Of a stretch of DNA of 64,000 nt, positions 53,667 to 62,961 are shown piece by piece. Made by a program: the position numbers and the translations under genes. The notes beneath the pieces were generated by a model. That model was not told the origin of the DNA. It did not search any database and was given only the letters and a program-made list of their open reading frames with translations. Position 1 is the stretch's first letter; the number at the start of each line of letters is the position of its first letter. Source of the stretch: Pedobacter miscanthi (GTDB lineage Bacteria > Bacteroidota > Bacteroidia > Sphingobacteriales > Sphingobacteriaceae); contig NZ_QNQU01000006.1 of NCBI RefSeq assembly GCF_003315595.1, positions 1 through 64,000 on the forward strand, written 5' to 3'.

Positions 53667-53966
53667 GTGGACGAACTCAACAAAACCTTTAGGAAAAATC
53701 CCATCGCCTGCATCATATTTATATGTTACTGCATCGGATGGATTCTTCCTGTTATAATTGACCTATTTTTTTCCGTCCCGGCAACGGATTTAGGTCAGAA
53801 ACATCACCACCATTCTCCATTTACTGGATTTTTAGTCCTTTCTTGTTTTTATCTGTTAATTACATTGATACTTGGGTTCATTTTTAAGAAGAATAGCATT
53901 TATTTAAAACTGTCGGGATATATTGGCATTTCATTAATCATTTTTACTGCTATTTACGGTGATTGA
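53667..53966 (+). CDS. Small membrane protein, hypothetical
   Basis: A 99-residue protein with three hydrophobic segments (about 13-36, 52-70, 77-96) and a His-rich loop (KHHHHSPF, about 45-52). No family recognised. Coding potential is plausible from composition. Confidence 0.55.
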   Translation: MDELNKTFRKNPIACIIFICYCIGWILPVIIDLFFSVPATDLGQKHHHHSPFTGFLVLSCFYLLITLILGFIFKKNSIYLKLSGYIGISLIIFTAIYGD

Positions 53967-54319
53967 TCAACATTTTCGAAATCAAGGGATTTAATTAGCA
54001 TTTCTATTGAACATTCAATATCAGGACAAAGCATATCAAATCCCAAATTATTTTTCATTTCAGGAAAGCAATTGCAGCGTATATATTAAGGTTTGCCGGG
54101 GTTCCTGCTACTATTTGTGGAGAAATAGCGATAACTTAAACTTATAGGCCGCTTGCTATCCTGCCAAAAACCACAGACACTAAAAAATAAACCTGATAGG
54201 AATGATATTTCGGTCGGCATACCTTAATTTAGCAGTAACATTAATGAAATTTAATGGATAGCAGGGGCTACAGTTTACGAAGCACTACTGCTCCTGCTTT
54301 CCAAAAAAAATTAAAAAAT
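53967..54319. other. Gap upstream of the Ppx/GppA gene
   Basis: A 353-bp stretch with no convincing gene, repeat or strong promoter. The part from 54254 encodes an in-frame extension of the Ppx gene that resembles repeat sequence (GATAGCAGGGGCTACAG). Confidence 0.5.
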
Positions 54320-55234
54320 ATGCGCGTCGCCGTTATCGATCTAGGAACCAACACCTTCCATCTGCTTATTTCCGAAACAGCAGGAAATGAACTCAAAATT
54401 TTATACAAAACCAATGTTCCGGTAAAGCTGGGCGAGGGACGGATTAACGATAATATCATCATCCCAGCTGCATTTGAAAGGGGAATTAACTGCCTTAAAG
54501 ATTTTAGCCAAACCATTACCAAATACAAAGCAGATAAAGTGAGGGCTACCGCGACTTCAGCTGTGCGTAGTGCCGAAAACGGGAATGATTTTGTTCATGC
54601 GGTAAAGGAACAGGCCGGAATCACGATTGAAACCATTAGTGGCGATGAAGAAGCGGCATTAATATATGAAGGTGTTAAACTGAGCGGCGCCATCACCGAT
54701 CTTTCATTGATTATGGATATCGGCGGTGGAAGTGTGGAATTTATCCTTTGTGATGCGGAGAAACTGATCTGGAAAAAAAGTTATAATATTGGAGCAGCGC
54801 GTTTGATGCAGCAGTTCTTTAAATCAGACCCGATCAGTGATGAAGATAAAAATGCCATTTTATTCCATGTTCAAAACCAACTGACAGATCTTTTCGAGAT
54901 CTGCGAAAAGTACCAGCCTAAAGTTTTGATTGGGTCTGCGGGCGCATTCGAAACTTTTACAGAACTGATCAGCAGAAAAAACAACCTCAAAACCGATATC
55001 AATAGCATTAAAACATTCGAATTTAATTTTGATGATTATATAGAAATAGCAGGCAAACTATTGAATTCTACCCACAGAGAAAGATCAGAAATGCCGGGCA
55101 TAATCCCTTTAAGGGTTGATATGATTGTAATTGCAGCTTTAATTACAAATTATGTTATGGGCAGGGCTAAAATAAACCGGCTTACACTCTCTACCTATGA
55201 TTTGAAAATGGGTGTTTTAGCAAGCCTGATATAA
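54320..55234 (+). CDS. Ppx/GppA-type phosphatase
   Basis: The 304-residue protein (start MRVAVIDLGTNTF) belongs to the exopolyphosphatase/ppGpp phosphatase family. Motifs: DLGTNTFHLLI (about 6-16), LIMDIGGGSVEFIL near 131-144. An upstream ATG at 54254 adds 22 residues unlike the family and is rejected. It acts on polyphosphate or pppGpp. Confidence 0.9.
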   Translation: MRVAVIDLGTNTFHLLISETAGNELKILYKTNVPVKLGEGRINDNIIIPAAFERGINCLKDFSQTITKYKADKVRATATSAVRSAENGNDFVHAVKEQAGITIETISGDEEAALIYEGVKLSGAITDLSLIMDIGGGSVEFILCDAEKLIWKKSYNIGAARLMQQFFKSDPISDEDKNAILFHVQNQLTDLFEICEKYQPKVLIGSAGAFETFTELISRKNNLKTDINSIKTFEFNFDDYIEIAGKLLNSTHRERSEMPGIIPLRVDMIVIAALITNYVMGRAKINRLTLSTYDLKMGVLASLI

Positions 55235-55260
55235 AAAATGATCCATCAGCAGATGGATCA
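55233..55260 (-). terminator. Intrinsic terminator after CarboxypepD-like gene C
   Basis: Arms TGATCCATC (55239-55247) and GATGGATCA (55252-55260) are perfect. On the minus strand a run of six T follows. It is about 30 bp past the stop. Confidence 0.75.
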
Positions 55261-55289
55261 TCGAGAGTTTAGCGCATATTAATTTAGGA

Positions 55290-55967
55290 TTATTTCTTTT
55301 TTGGTGCAATCGCAATTTTCCCCATAATCATCGGTTCGGCCTTTTTAAGCTGAAGATTATTTTGCTTCTCTTTAGAAAAATCGAGGGTTAAAAGTGCGGA
55401 GTAACGCATGCTTTCTACCACCAGTTGATTTTTGCTGATATCAAACTTATGATCTAAAACAATTTCGTAGCGACCGTTTTTATCGGTTAAAACCGCATAT
55501 TTGGTATCGAGAATGGATAACCTTATTCCCGCAGCTGCTTTATTATCGGCACCGATAACATAACCATATATCTTTTTAGGTACAACCGGTTTTTTATCGT
55601 CGGTTTTGTTATGGATGGTTGCAGTGATTTCAATGGGTGTTTTAAGTTTTTCGGCCTTCGCATCCATTACAAAAACACTCATTCCGATGGCCAGTACCCC
55701 AAGGTATTTCATCCAGTTACGGTTGCTGGTTGGTACAACAGATAAATGATAATTAAGCTGATTTAACTGGCTCTGGCTCAAACGGCCGCATACAGAAGAA
55801 CCTGAATTGGCCAGTACCTGTATAATTTCGGCATTGGTATAGCCTGAAAAATCGATTACATTTTTACTACAGGCTTTACAGAAATTAAAGCCTGCTCCTT
55901 TTTCCATTTCATCCCAGTTTTGCGAGCAGGGTTCGGCTATGGTAACTTCGTTAATTCTGGTTTTCAT
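55290..55967 (-). CDS. Cys-rich N-terminal domain / carboxypeptidase-regulatory-like protein C
   Basis: The 225-residue protein is a third paralogue of the 42656 and 43428 products. It has PCSQNW, FCKACSKNVIDF and CGRL (about 13-63), a hydrophobic segment near 85-102, and a beta domain resembling CarboxypepD_reg (about 139-212). Function unknown. Confidence 0.78.
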   Translation of the reverse strand: MKTRINEVTIAEPCSQNWDEMEKGAGFNFCKACSKNVIDFSGYTNAEIIQVLANSGSSVCGRLSQSQLNQLNYHLSVVPTSNRNWMKYLGVLAIGMSVFVMDAKAEKLKTPIEITATIHNKTDDKKPVVPKKIYGYVIGADNKAAAGIRLSILDTKYAVLTDKNGRYEIVLDHKFDISKNQLVVESMRYSALLTLDFSKEKQNNLQLKKAEPMIMGKIAIAPKKK

Positions 55968-56020
55968 TTGTGTGTGTTTTCTTAGATGATGACATTTCTA
56001 AGAACATTCCACAAGATGAA

Positions 56021-56587
56021 TTAAATAAATTTTAAAAGTTCGTTATAAAGCTTTTCGGTAGGTAAGCCCATTACATTGGTATAAGAACCTTCAATACGTT
56101 TTACCACAACAATTCCCCACCAATCCTGTACGCCATAACTTCCGGCCTTATCAAAAGGTTTATAATTATCGATGTAAAAATCAATTTCCTCCGCTGTAAC
56201 GGCTTTACAATAAACTTCGGTCCTGTCGTAAAATGAATGGCTTTGATTACCCCTAACGATGGTTACGCCTGTAAATACCTCGTGCCTGCTGCTCGATAGT
56301 TTCTTCAGCATTTCCTGTGCATGTGTGCGATCAGTTGGTTTACCCAAAATTTCGCCGTTTAAGGCCACAATGGTATCAGCGGTGATTACAATTTCGCCAT
56401 CTCCGGAAAAGGCTTTCGCTTTCTGCTCAGAAATATAAACAGCAATCTCGGCCGGACTTAAACCATCAGGATAACTTTCATCCACATCTTTTAACTCAAC
56501 CTTAAAGTTTAGTCCCATAAGGGTTAAAAGTTCTTGTCTGCGCGGCGATTTAGATGCTAAAATAATGGGAGGAAAATTTACAGGCAT
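56021..56587 (-). CDS. maf: Maf-family nucleotide pyrophosphatase
   Basis: The 188-residue protein hydrolyses non-canonical or methylated nucleoside triphosphates. ASKSPRRQEL (about 11-20) and ADTIVALNGEILGKP (about 69-83) and SYGVQDWWG (about 147-155) are diagnostic. Confidence 0.93.
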   Translation of the reverse strand: MPVNFPPIILASKSPRRQELLTLMGLNFKVELKDVDESYPDGLSPAEIAVYISEQKAKAFSGDGEIVITADTIVALNGEILGKPTDRTHAQEMLKKLSSSRHEVFTGVTIVRGNQSHSFYDRTEVYCKAVTAEEIDFYIDNYKPFDKAGSYGVQDWWGIVVVKRIEGSYTNVMGLPTEKLYNELLKFI

Positions 56588-56604
56588 ATTTTAATTTTTT
56601 GCTA

Positions 56605-56641
56605 AAATAAGAAAAGCGGCATAAAGCCGCTTTTCTTATTT
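56605..56641 (-). terminator. Intrinsic terminator after Spy-like gene
   Basis: 16-bp arms around a 5-base loop (ATAAA), with GAAAAGCGGC against GCCGCTTTTC, form a strong stem flanked by A/T. It lies 16 bp past the stop of 56657-57046 on the minus strand. Confidence 0.8.
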
Positions 56642-56656
56642 GATATTTTACCAAGA

Positions 56657-57046
56657 TTAGTTATTTCCACCACCTTGTCTACGTTTTTCCATTTCGGCAC
56701 GTTGTTCTTTTTGCCAGGTTTCGTAAGTTTTTTTCTGATCATCTGTTAATACTGCAGTAACTTTTGCATCATTATCAGCACGCATTTTTTGCATTTTCTC
56801 TCTCATTGCATCTCTATCGCCGCCACCCTGCATTTCTTCACGCATTTTTTTCATGGTTTCTGCCTGCTCGGTAAAAACAGCGGTCAATTTTGTTTTTTGA
56901 TCATCAGAAAGCTTTAATTTTTCGTCTAACTGTTTTACCCTTTCTTCAGGTTTCATCATCATTCTGCCTTGTCCACCACCTTGTTGCGCGTTAGCGAAAC
57001 CAGCTATTCCTAGCATCAATCCGCAAATCATCATTAATTTTTTCAT
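56657..57046 (-). CDS. Spy-like periplasmic protein (DUF4890-type)
   Basis: The 129-residue protein has a signal peptide (about 1-20, ending FANAQ) and a helical, Met- and Lys-rich body with repeated LTDDQK/LSDDQK motifs, as in Spy/CpxP-related chaperones. Gly-rich ends. Probably a periplasmic helical chaperone. Confidence 0.78.
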   Translation of the reverse strand: MKKLMMICGLMLGIAGFANAQQGGGQGRMMMKPEERVKQLDEKLKLSDDQKTKLTAVFTEQAETMKKMREEMQGGGDRDAMREKMQKMRADNDAKVTAVLTDDQKKTYETWQKEQRAEMEKRRQGGGNN

Positions 57047-57139
57047 GTTGTTCTTGTTGTTTTTGGTTGAAAATTGAAATGGTTTGATTGCCGAAAGCTG
57101 TTAAAGTTTAATCCCCATTATGTAACTTAGCTGTTGCAG

Positions 57140-57970
57140 TTAATCTTTAAGCAACAGCACCGGCACATGTGATTTAATGGTTAATTTCTGCGACACACTT
57201 TCGTGCAGTAAACTTTCGAAAAAACTGTATTTTTTTGGCAGGGCGATAATCAGCTGTGCTTCCTCACTCTTCGCAAATTTTACAATGCCTTTAATCGTAT
57301 CAGGGTGATCGGAATAATGGTAGGCCGGAGAAAAATCTTGAAGCATTTCGTGGAGAAAATGTTCTTCTTCCGAATCGATGGTATGACCAGAGTTGATATT
57401 GAGTACCAAAAGCTCCAGACGGTGTTTGCTTAAAATATTTTTTAAAGCATGCATCGGGATTACTTCTTTCACCTTTTTAAAATCGCAGGCCAAAATGGCT
57501 TTTCTGATTGACTGGTAATCGGCTTTAGGCGGCACAACCAAAACCGGCACCGGACTTGATTTGGAAATCTTAATGGCATTTGAACCGATATCGCTTTCAT
57601 CTTTAGCTTTCTTACCATTACTACCGATAATAATCAGTTCTATCTCTTCTCTGTTTACCCGATCGATGATGGATCTTAGCAATGTTTCTCTTGTTAAATA
57701 TACTTCTATTTCGGCCTGGGGATTAATCTCCAGCATTTTAGCCTTTAATTTTTCCAATGCTTCCATCCTCTTTGTAATTTCATCAGCGATGTGTTCATCA
57801 GTCGTAATTACCATATCCGGCGTGGGGAGGATACTTTCGTATTCGGAAACATAATATGCATTAAGCAGGATAATTTTGGCATTCTCCATCGCAAAACTCA
57901 GCCTGGCGGCATATCTGGCGGCATGATCAGCCGTTTTGGAAAAATCAACGGGTACAAGGTATGTGCTCAT
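57140..57970 (-). CDS. Universal stress protein, two tandem domains
   Basis: The 276-residue protein consists of two UspA-like halves (about 1-145 and 150-276). The first has VPVDFSKTADHAARYAA and the GSNGKKAKDESDIGSNAIKI nucleotide loop near 115-134; the second is degenerate. It could sense nucleotides or energy state. Confidence 0.88.
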   Translation of the reverse strand: MSTYLVPVDFSKTADHAARYAARLSFAMENAKIILLNAYYVSEYESILPTPDMVITTDEHIADEITKRMEALEKLKAKMLEINPQAEIEVYLTRETLLRSIIDRVNREEIELIIIGSNGKKAKDESDIGSNAIKISKSSPVPVLVVPPKADYQSIRKAILACDFKKVKEVIPMHALKNILSKHRLELLVLNINSGHTIDSEEEHFLHEMLQDFSPAYHYSDHPDTIKGIVKFAKSEEAQLIIALPKKYSFFESLLHESVSQKLTIKSHVPVLLLKD

Positions 57971-58392
57971 ATTATTGAAATTAATGTTGTTTAAACTGAT
58001 AAATTAATCAATCGATTGATTAATTTATTAATGTAAATTTCGCATATAATTGGATTTATTGCAAATTTTAGGAAGGGAGATTTATAACGGGAACGTCATT
58101 CTGCTTTGAGAAGAAATGGTTTAGGATCTTTCGACTACACTACCATTGACAGAGTAAAAAAAGTAGCGTCATCTCGACTGGAACGCGACCTGTACCGATC
58201 TTTCATCCGTAGTGTAATGGAGAGCTCTATTTCGAGACAACGTAATGGTAAAAAGACAGAATAATAAATGAGTGTAGCAGATCCTTCGACTCTGCTCAGG
58301 ATGACAATCGCGAGGAAATAGTAATTACTAATGAACGAATGTGAAATTGGCGTTCGCCCAGTAAACCAATGACAAATGAACCAGTGAACTAA
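57971..58392. other. Repeat-rich intergenic region
   Basis: A 422-bp gap with a composite family A repeat (58093-58306) and TTAATCAATCGATTGATTAA palindrome near 58003-58022. No gene is supported. Confidence 0.65.
58093..58306. repeat. Composite dispersed repeat, family A-related
   Basis: Runs from CGTCATTCTGCTTTGAG through CGTCATCTCGACTGG to CTCTGCTCAGGATGAC. Appears to be two nested or eroded elements. Confidence 0.7.
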
Positions 58393-58920
58393 TTACTTCC
58401 CCGAATCAGCGGCGTTCGGGTTTTCATCATGCCACTTGCCCTGTACTTTCATTACCTTTTCGATAATATCACGCACAGCGGTTTTACCCCCATTGTAAGG
58501 AGATATAAATGTAGAAATGGCCTTTATTTCTACTACAGCATCGGCCGGGCAAGTTGGAAGACCAACAAGTTTCATTACTTTGAGGTCAGGGATATCATCT
58601 CCCATATAAAGTACCTCGCCTGCTGTAATGTTTTTATCCTGAAGATACTGATTGAAAATGGCCACCTTATCCCCTGTTCCCAAAAAAACATCGGTTACCC
58701 CCAGATTAAAGAAACGTTTACCCATGGCAATGCCATCGCCGCCTGAAATGATACAGATATTATATCCTCTTTTAACGGCCAATTGCATGGCATAACCATC
58801 TTTAATGTTAAAGGTACGCAAAGACTGACCGTTATCCGTAACTTGAACGGATCCGTCGGTAAGCACACCGTCTACATCAAAAATGAAAGTGGTAATTTCT
58901 TTTAATTTCTGTAAAAACAT
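58393..58920 (-). CDS. kdsC: KDO 8-phosphate phosphatase
   Basis: The 175-residue HAD-IIIA phosphatase releases KDO for lipopolysaccharide. It has FDVDGVLTDGS (about 14-24), ISGGDG and GDDIPDLKVMKLVG. Normal length, cytoplasmic. Next to iscX. Confidence 0.92.
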   Translation of the reverse strand: MFLQKLKEITTFIFDVDGVLTDGSVQVTDNGQSLRTFNIKDGYAMQLAVKRGYNICIISGGDGIAMGKRFFNLGVTDVFLGTGDKVAIFNQYLQDKNITAGEVLYMGDDIPDLKVMKLVGLPTCPADAVVEIKAISTFISPYNGGKTAVRDIIEKVMKVQGKWHDENPNAADSGK

Positions 58921-58987
58921 TTGGTTTGGAGATTGGCGGTGAGCGTTTGGAATCAGCTCAAAATAAGCATTCCGAACTTAAAACTAG

Positions 58988-59230
58988 TTACTGATTATCT
59001 CTCCACTCGTATACCCAGGCAGATTGAATTTGCTCTAAATGGCCTTCGCTGCTTTCTTCGCGGGTACCTTTAAAATTTGGTAAAGACAATACCCATTCTA
59101 AAAGTTCGGTAAAGCGGATACGGTAGATTTTGGCTTCAGTAAAATCATCGCCAAATTTCTCATATAAAGACATTGCGATATCTTCATAATCGTTCCAGTA
59201 AAAAGGTAAGGCAAATTTATCGTTGTTCAT
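58988..59230 (-). CDS. iscX: IscX Fe-S assembly protein
   Basis: The 80-residue protein has WNDYEDIAMSLYEKFGDDF (about 12-30), RFTELLEWVLSLPNF and the C-terminal IQSAWVYEWRD typical of IscX, an acidic regulator of cysteine desulfurase activity. It lies 112 bp after the 2Fe-2S ferredoxin gene. Confidence 0.92.
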   Translation of the reverse strand: MNNDKFALPFYWNDYEDIAMSLYEKFGDDFTEAKIYRIRFTELLEWVLSLPNFKGTREESSEGHLEQIQSAWVYEWRDNQ

Positions 59231-59313
59231 GTTTTGTTTGTTGTTGTAAGGTTGAAACGGTTAACTGTTTAAATTGGTTAATCGGTTAATTGTTAAGATG
59301 CGTCACTCGACTC

Positions 59314-59341
59314 AAGACTCAGGACTAAAGACTCAGGACTA
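59314..59341. repeat. 14-bp tandem duplication
   Basis: AAGACTCAGGACTA occurs twice in a row, ending at the stop codon of the ferredoxin gene. It is similar in style to other GACTC-type words in this genome's gaps. Confidence 0.75.
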
Positions 59342-59342
59342 A

Positions 59343-59675
59343 CTAGTGCCCCATAAAGCCAGACTGATCCGGAATGGTTACTTCGATATCACCATTAATC
59401 ACTACACACTGGCAGCCTAAACGGGAAGTAATTTTCGGACGTACGGCCCTGTCAATGAAATCTTCTTCTTTATCAGAAATCTCTTCGATATTATCCATAC
59501 CCTTGGTTACGTACACATGGCAGGTACTGCAACCGCAAACGCCACCGCAGTTATGCTGTAATTCGATTCCGTTATCCAGACAAACATCTAAAACAGATTC
59601 TCCGGCAGCTATTGGTAATTCAATAGATTCGTGATCTGCTTCTTCAAAATTTATTTTTAGTTTAAAAATGCTCAT
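59343..59675 (-). CDS. fdx: 2Fe-2S ferredoxin, adrenodoxin type
   Basis: The 110-residue protein has CGGVCGCSTCHVYV (about 42-55) and a fourth Cys in LGCQCVV, the adrenodoxin-type cluster site. It fits the ISC ferredoxin that gives electrons for Fe-S assembly. Adjacent iscX supports this. Confidence 0.92.
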   Translation of the reverse strand: MSIFKLKINFEEADHESIELPIAAGESVLDVCLDNGIELQHNCGGVCGCSTCHVYVTKGMDNIEEISDKEEDFIDRAVRPKITSRLGCQCVVINGDIEVTIPDQSGFMGH

Positions 59676-59715
59676 AATTATTTTGCAAAAGTAACAAGCA
59701 AAAGCCGTAATTATG

Positions 59716-60480
59716 CTATTTCTGCATTAATTTTATGCTATTACTTAATATTTGATAAATGTTATGCAATTCGGGCATATCGTTCAACATACTCAAATGC
59801 TTATTTAAAGTGCTTTCGTCGCCCCGTACTGCCGGACCTGTCTGCACGTTTTCGGGTAAATTACCCATTACCTTATCAGCGGTTTCGGCTATCAAAGGCC
59901 TGATGATTTCAAAATCCAAACCGTTCTGATTCAAAATTTTATTGGCCAAAGCATACAGATGGTTAGGGAAATTACAGGCAAATACGGCAGCAAGGTGCAA
60001 TACTTTTCTTTTCTCCCCATCCAACTCATAAACCTGGTTACTTAATTTTGTAGCCAAACCGTTCAAAACTGTCAGCTGATCGCTTTCATTTGCTTCGATA
60101 CAAAGCGGGATATTATCAAACGAAACATCTTTGCTTTTCGAAAAAGTTTGCAAAGGATAAAAAACCCCAGCTTTTTTCACCTGCGAAGCCAACACATTGA
60201 TATCGGTAGTACCGGAAGTATGAACCACCAAACCACTTACGTTCTTTAAAGATGCAGCCACAGTTCCTATAGCATCATCTTTTACCGAAATAATGTATAA
60301 AGCAGCGTGCTGTTCAACATCAGTTAAATCATCTATGGCACGGGCACCAATTAATTGGGCCAATGAAACTGCATTATCCAGGTTCTGACTGTATACCTGC
60401 ACCAGATCTTCGCCTTTACTTTTTAAAGCTTTAGCTAAGTGTGTGGCAACATTTCCAGAACCTAATAAAACAATTTTCAT
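59716..60480 (-). CDS. DUF2520-type Rossmann protein
   Basis: The 254-residue protein begins with a nucleotide-binding GSGNVATHLA motif (about 7-16), followed by HTSGTTD and the C-terminal helical DUF2520 domain. A dehydrogenase-like reaction is likely but substrate is unknown. It is 4 bp downstream of ccmF. Confidence 0.85.
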   Translation of the reverse strand: MKIVLLGSGNVATHLAKALKSKGEDLVQVYSQNLDNAVSLAQLIGARAIDDLTDVEQHAALYIISVKDDAIGTVAASLKNVSGLVVHTSGTTDINVLASQVKKAGVFYPLQTFSKSKDVSFDNIPLCIEANESDQLTVLNGLATKLSNQVYELDGEKRKVLHLAAVFACNFPNHLYALANKILNQNGLDFEIIRPLIAETADKVMGNLPENVQTGPAVRGDESTLNKHLSMLNDMPELHNIYQILSNSIKLMQK

Positions 60481-60484
60481 GATT

Positions 60485-62953
60485 TTATGCGACTTTGGCC
60501 TCTTTTCTTCTTCTAAATATTGACAGTAAGAAACCTACAACCATTACAATTGTACCAGCCCAGTATAAATTGATGAAAGGAAATTCTATCGCCTTGAAAA
60601 CCACCCAGTCTTTAGCCTGCTGAGGTTTCTCAAAAATCTGAAGCTCAACTTTTTTCTCATCAGGTAAAACTCTTGAAAAACGGAACTTAAGATCCAGTTC
60701 ATCCACTTTACGAGCAAAATCGAAAGTATTATTGCCCTTTATCAGGAAAATAGGTTCAGTGTTGTAGATTTTACCAGCCGCATTAATTTCTAAAGGTAGA
60801 CCCACAGCATAATCGCCCTGTGCCAAAGCTAAATCTTTAGCCACAGGTTTTCTGTCTAAATCTTTAACGGTTATGACCCCGCTGGTGGTATGGATGGTAT
60901 CGCCCACAGAAACTTTTACGATACGTGGTTCTTTATAATTTTCATCATCAGAATGACCATCGTGATCATCATGCGATTCTTTTTTAATCGCCGCACTGGT
61001 AATTACGGTGTAAACATCGTAAGTTAAATAGTGCTTGGTATCAGGAGAAGAAATTAAACCCATTTTTTCGTTATCCTGTGCAAAAGGATGCAGGTTAAAA
61101 TCTTCCTTAACTTTTCCTGTTTGTTCGTCAATTACTTTAAAATTTAACTCATAAGTAGTATTTGGCGCCACAGTGGTATCTTTTACATAAGTTACTGTAT
61201 ACTTACCCATTTTCTTAGGCTCGTTTTTGTATAACATGATGTTTTCGCCAGGTTTTTCTCTTTTCTCAAAATCCTTTACCGGAATAAACTTATTGGCATT
61301 AATAGACATAGGTTTATTGGTAGCGGCTGAAATTAAGGCCCCTAAAATTAAAAATGCAAAACCAATGTGCGCAATCGCCGAGCCGGCCAGTTTTGCTTTT
61401 CCACCGAAAGCCTGATACAGTATTGCAGCGTTAGAAAGTACCGCGAACAAACAACTGAAGGTAATCAGGATGTACATGGTATTGGTATAAATTTCAGCAA
61501 CGTATGCCAAACCAGCAGTTAACACCATTGAAAAGATGATTGCAGATACTAAACTGCTATAAAATTTACGTGGATCAGTCCTTTTATATTTTAAATACTG
61601 GGAGAATCCTGAAATCAGCGTTATTAACACCGCAAATGGTGCCTGCCATTGGTTATAATATTTAACAGCATCAATCGGTGGCGTAAATTTAGTTCCGAAA
61701 GCTTTGTTAAACACGGGAACGGAAGTAGAGAAAATTACCTGGATACAGGCTATGGTAACCACCAAAGCACCGATAAACATCCAAAATTCGCGCGAATAGG
61801 TTTCTTCATCTTTAGTTGTAATCGGCAGTTCTTTCCACCTCTTTACAATTAAGGCAACAGCCAAAACTGCAAATACCACATTGTACAATACCAAATGCCC
61901 AAACATGCCCATATCGGTAAACGAGTGTACCGAGGTATCGCCTAAAATACCGCTACGGGTTAAGAAAGATGCATAAAGCACCAATAAGAAACTTAAAAAC
62001 ACCAGGGCAATTGCAGTAAAATAAGCATGACCGGTATTTTTATAGGCAATCATTACGTGTACGGCACCAATTAAGGTTAACCACGGAATTAATGATGCGT
62101 TCTCAACCGGGTCCCATGCCCAGAAACCACCAAAGTTAAGTGCTTCGTAAGCCCAGAAAGAGCCCATAATAATACCCGTTCCTAAAACCATTACCGCAAA
62201 AAGCGTCCATGGCATAGCTGGTTTAATCCATTCTTTATATCTTTTTTGCCATAAAGCGGCAATTCCATACGCAAAAGGCACTACCATACTGGCAAAACCC
62301 AAAAACAGGGTTGGCGGGTGAATTACCATCCAATAGTTCTGTAATAATGGATTTAAGCCCTTACCGTCGGTTATAAATTTAAGGTAGTTTTTAAAGTTCT
62401 CTGGATCAGCAAAAATAACAGGTGCGGCTGCTTTGAGGTCAGACACATCTCTTAACAGGATAAATGGTGAGCTGCCGATGCGTTCGCCAAAAATCTGCAC
62501 ACCTAATAGCATTGAAGTTAAAAAAACTTGCGAAAATGCAATAACCGCCATTACCGGGCTTTCCCAGGTTTTAGCTTTCCAGATTAACAGGGTACCCAAA
62601 AACGATTGCCAGAAAGCCCATAACCAGAAACTACCTTCCTGACCTTCCCAAAAGGCCGAAATGATATAATAAACGGGTAATGATTTTGAGGAGTGATTAT
62701 AAACGTAATTATATTCGTAAAAATGCCCAAGTACAAGGTAGAATAATATTGCACCAATACCAATAATACTGGCAAAGTTGATGAGGAATCCAATCCGGCC
62801 GAGGTTTCTCCAGGATTTTTCTTCTAAATTTTTATCTCGGCTGGCAAAAAAATACGATATGGTTGAAAATAATGATGCACTAAATGCCAGTACAATAAAA
62901 AACTGTCCGATTTTACCCGGCAGCAGGTGTTCGCCTACAAATTGAATATCCAT
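60485..62953 (-). CDS. ccmF: CcmF-type cytochrome c biogenesis protein
   Basis: The 822-residue polytopic protein has the heme-handling WWD motif GGFWAWDPVENASLIPW (about 274-290) and about 14 membrane segments. A long periplasmic C-terminal part with a His/Asp-rich insert (HDDHDGHSDDE, about 655-665) follows, then a last helix. It attaches heme to apocytochromes together with CcmE, encoded 8 bp upstream. Confidence 0.93.
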   Translation of the reverse strand: MDIQFVGEHLLPGKIGQFFIVLAFSASLFSTISYFFASRDKNLEEKSWRNLGRIGFLINFASIIGIGAILFYLVLGHFYEYNYVYNHSSKSLPVYYIISAFWEGQEGSFWLWAFWQSFLGTLLIWKAKTWESPVMAVIAFSQVFLTSMLLGVQIFGERIGSSPFILLRDVSDLKAAAPVIFADPENFKNYLKFITDGKGLNPLLQNYWMVIHPPTLFLGFASMVVPFAYGIAALWQKRYKEWIKPAMPWTLFAVMVLGTGIIMGSFWAYEALNFGGFWAWDPVENASLIPWLTLIGAVHVMIAYKNTGHAYFTAIALVFLSFLLVLYASFLTRSGILGDTSVHSFTDMGMFGHLVLYNVVFAVLAVALIVKRWKELPITTKDEETYSREFWMFIGALVVTIACIQVIFSTSVPVFNKAFGTKFTPPIDAVKYYNQWQAPFAVLITLISGFSQYLKYKRTDPRKFYSSLVSAIIFSMVLTAGLAYVAEIYTNTMYILITFSCLFAVLSNAAILYQAFGGKAKLAGSAIAHIGFAFLILGALISAATNKPMSINANKFIPVKDFEKREKPGENIMLYKNEPKKMGKYTVTYVKDTTVAPNTTYELNFKVIDEQTGKVKEDFNLHPFAQDNEKMGLISSPDTKHYLTYDVYTVITSAAIKKESHDDHDGHSDDENYKEPRIVKVSVGDTIHTTSGVITVKDLDRKPVAKDLALAQGDYAVGLPLEINAAGKIYNTEPIFLIKGNNTFDFARKVDELDLKFRFSRVLPDEKKVELQIFEKPQQAKDWVVFKAIEFPFINLYWAGTIVMVVGFLLSIFRRRKEAKVA

Positions 62954-62961
62954 TAAATAAA

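Noticed and set aside
53539..53757. Plus-strand frame overlapping the small membrane-protein gene
   Set aside because: It starts in repeat sequence and lacks any hydrophobic or domain pattern, whereas the 53667 frame has three clear membrane segments.
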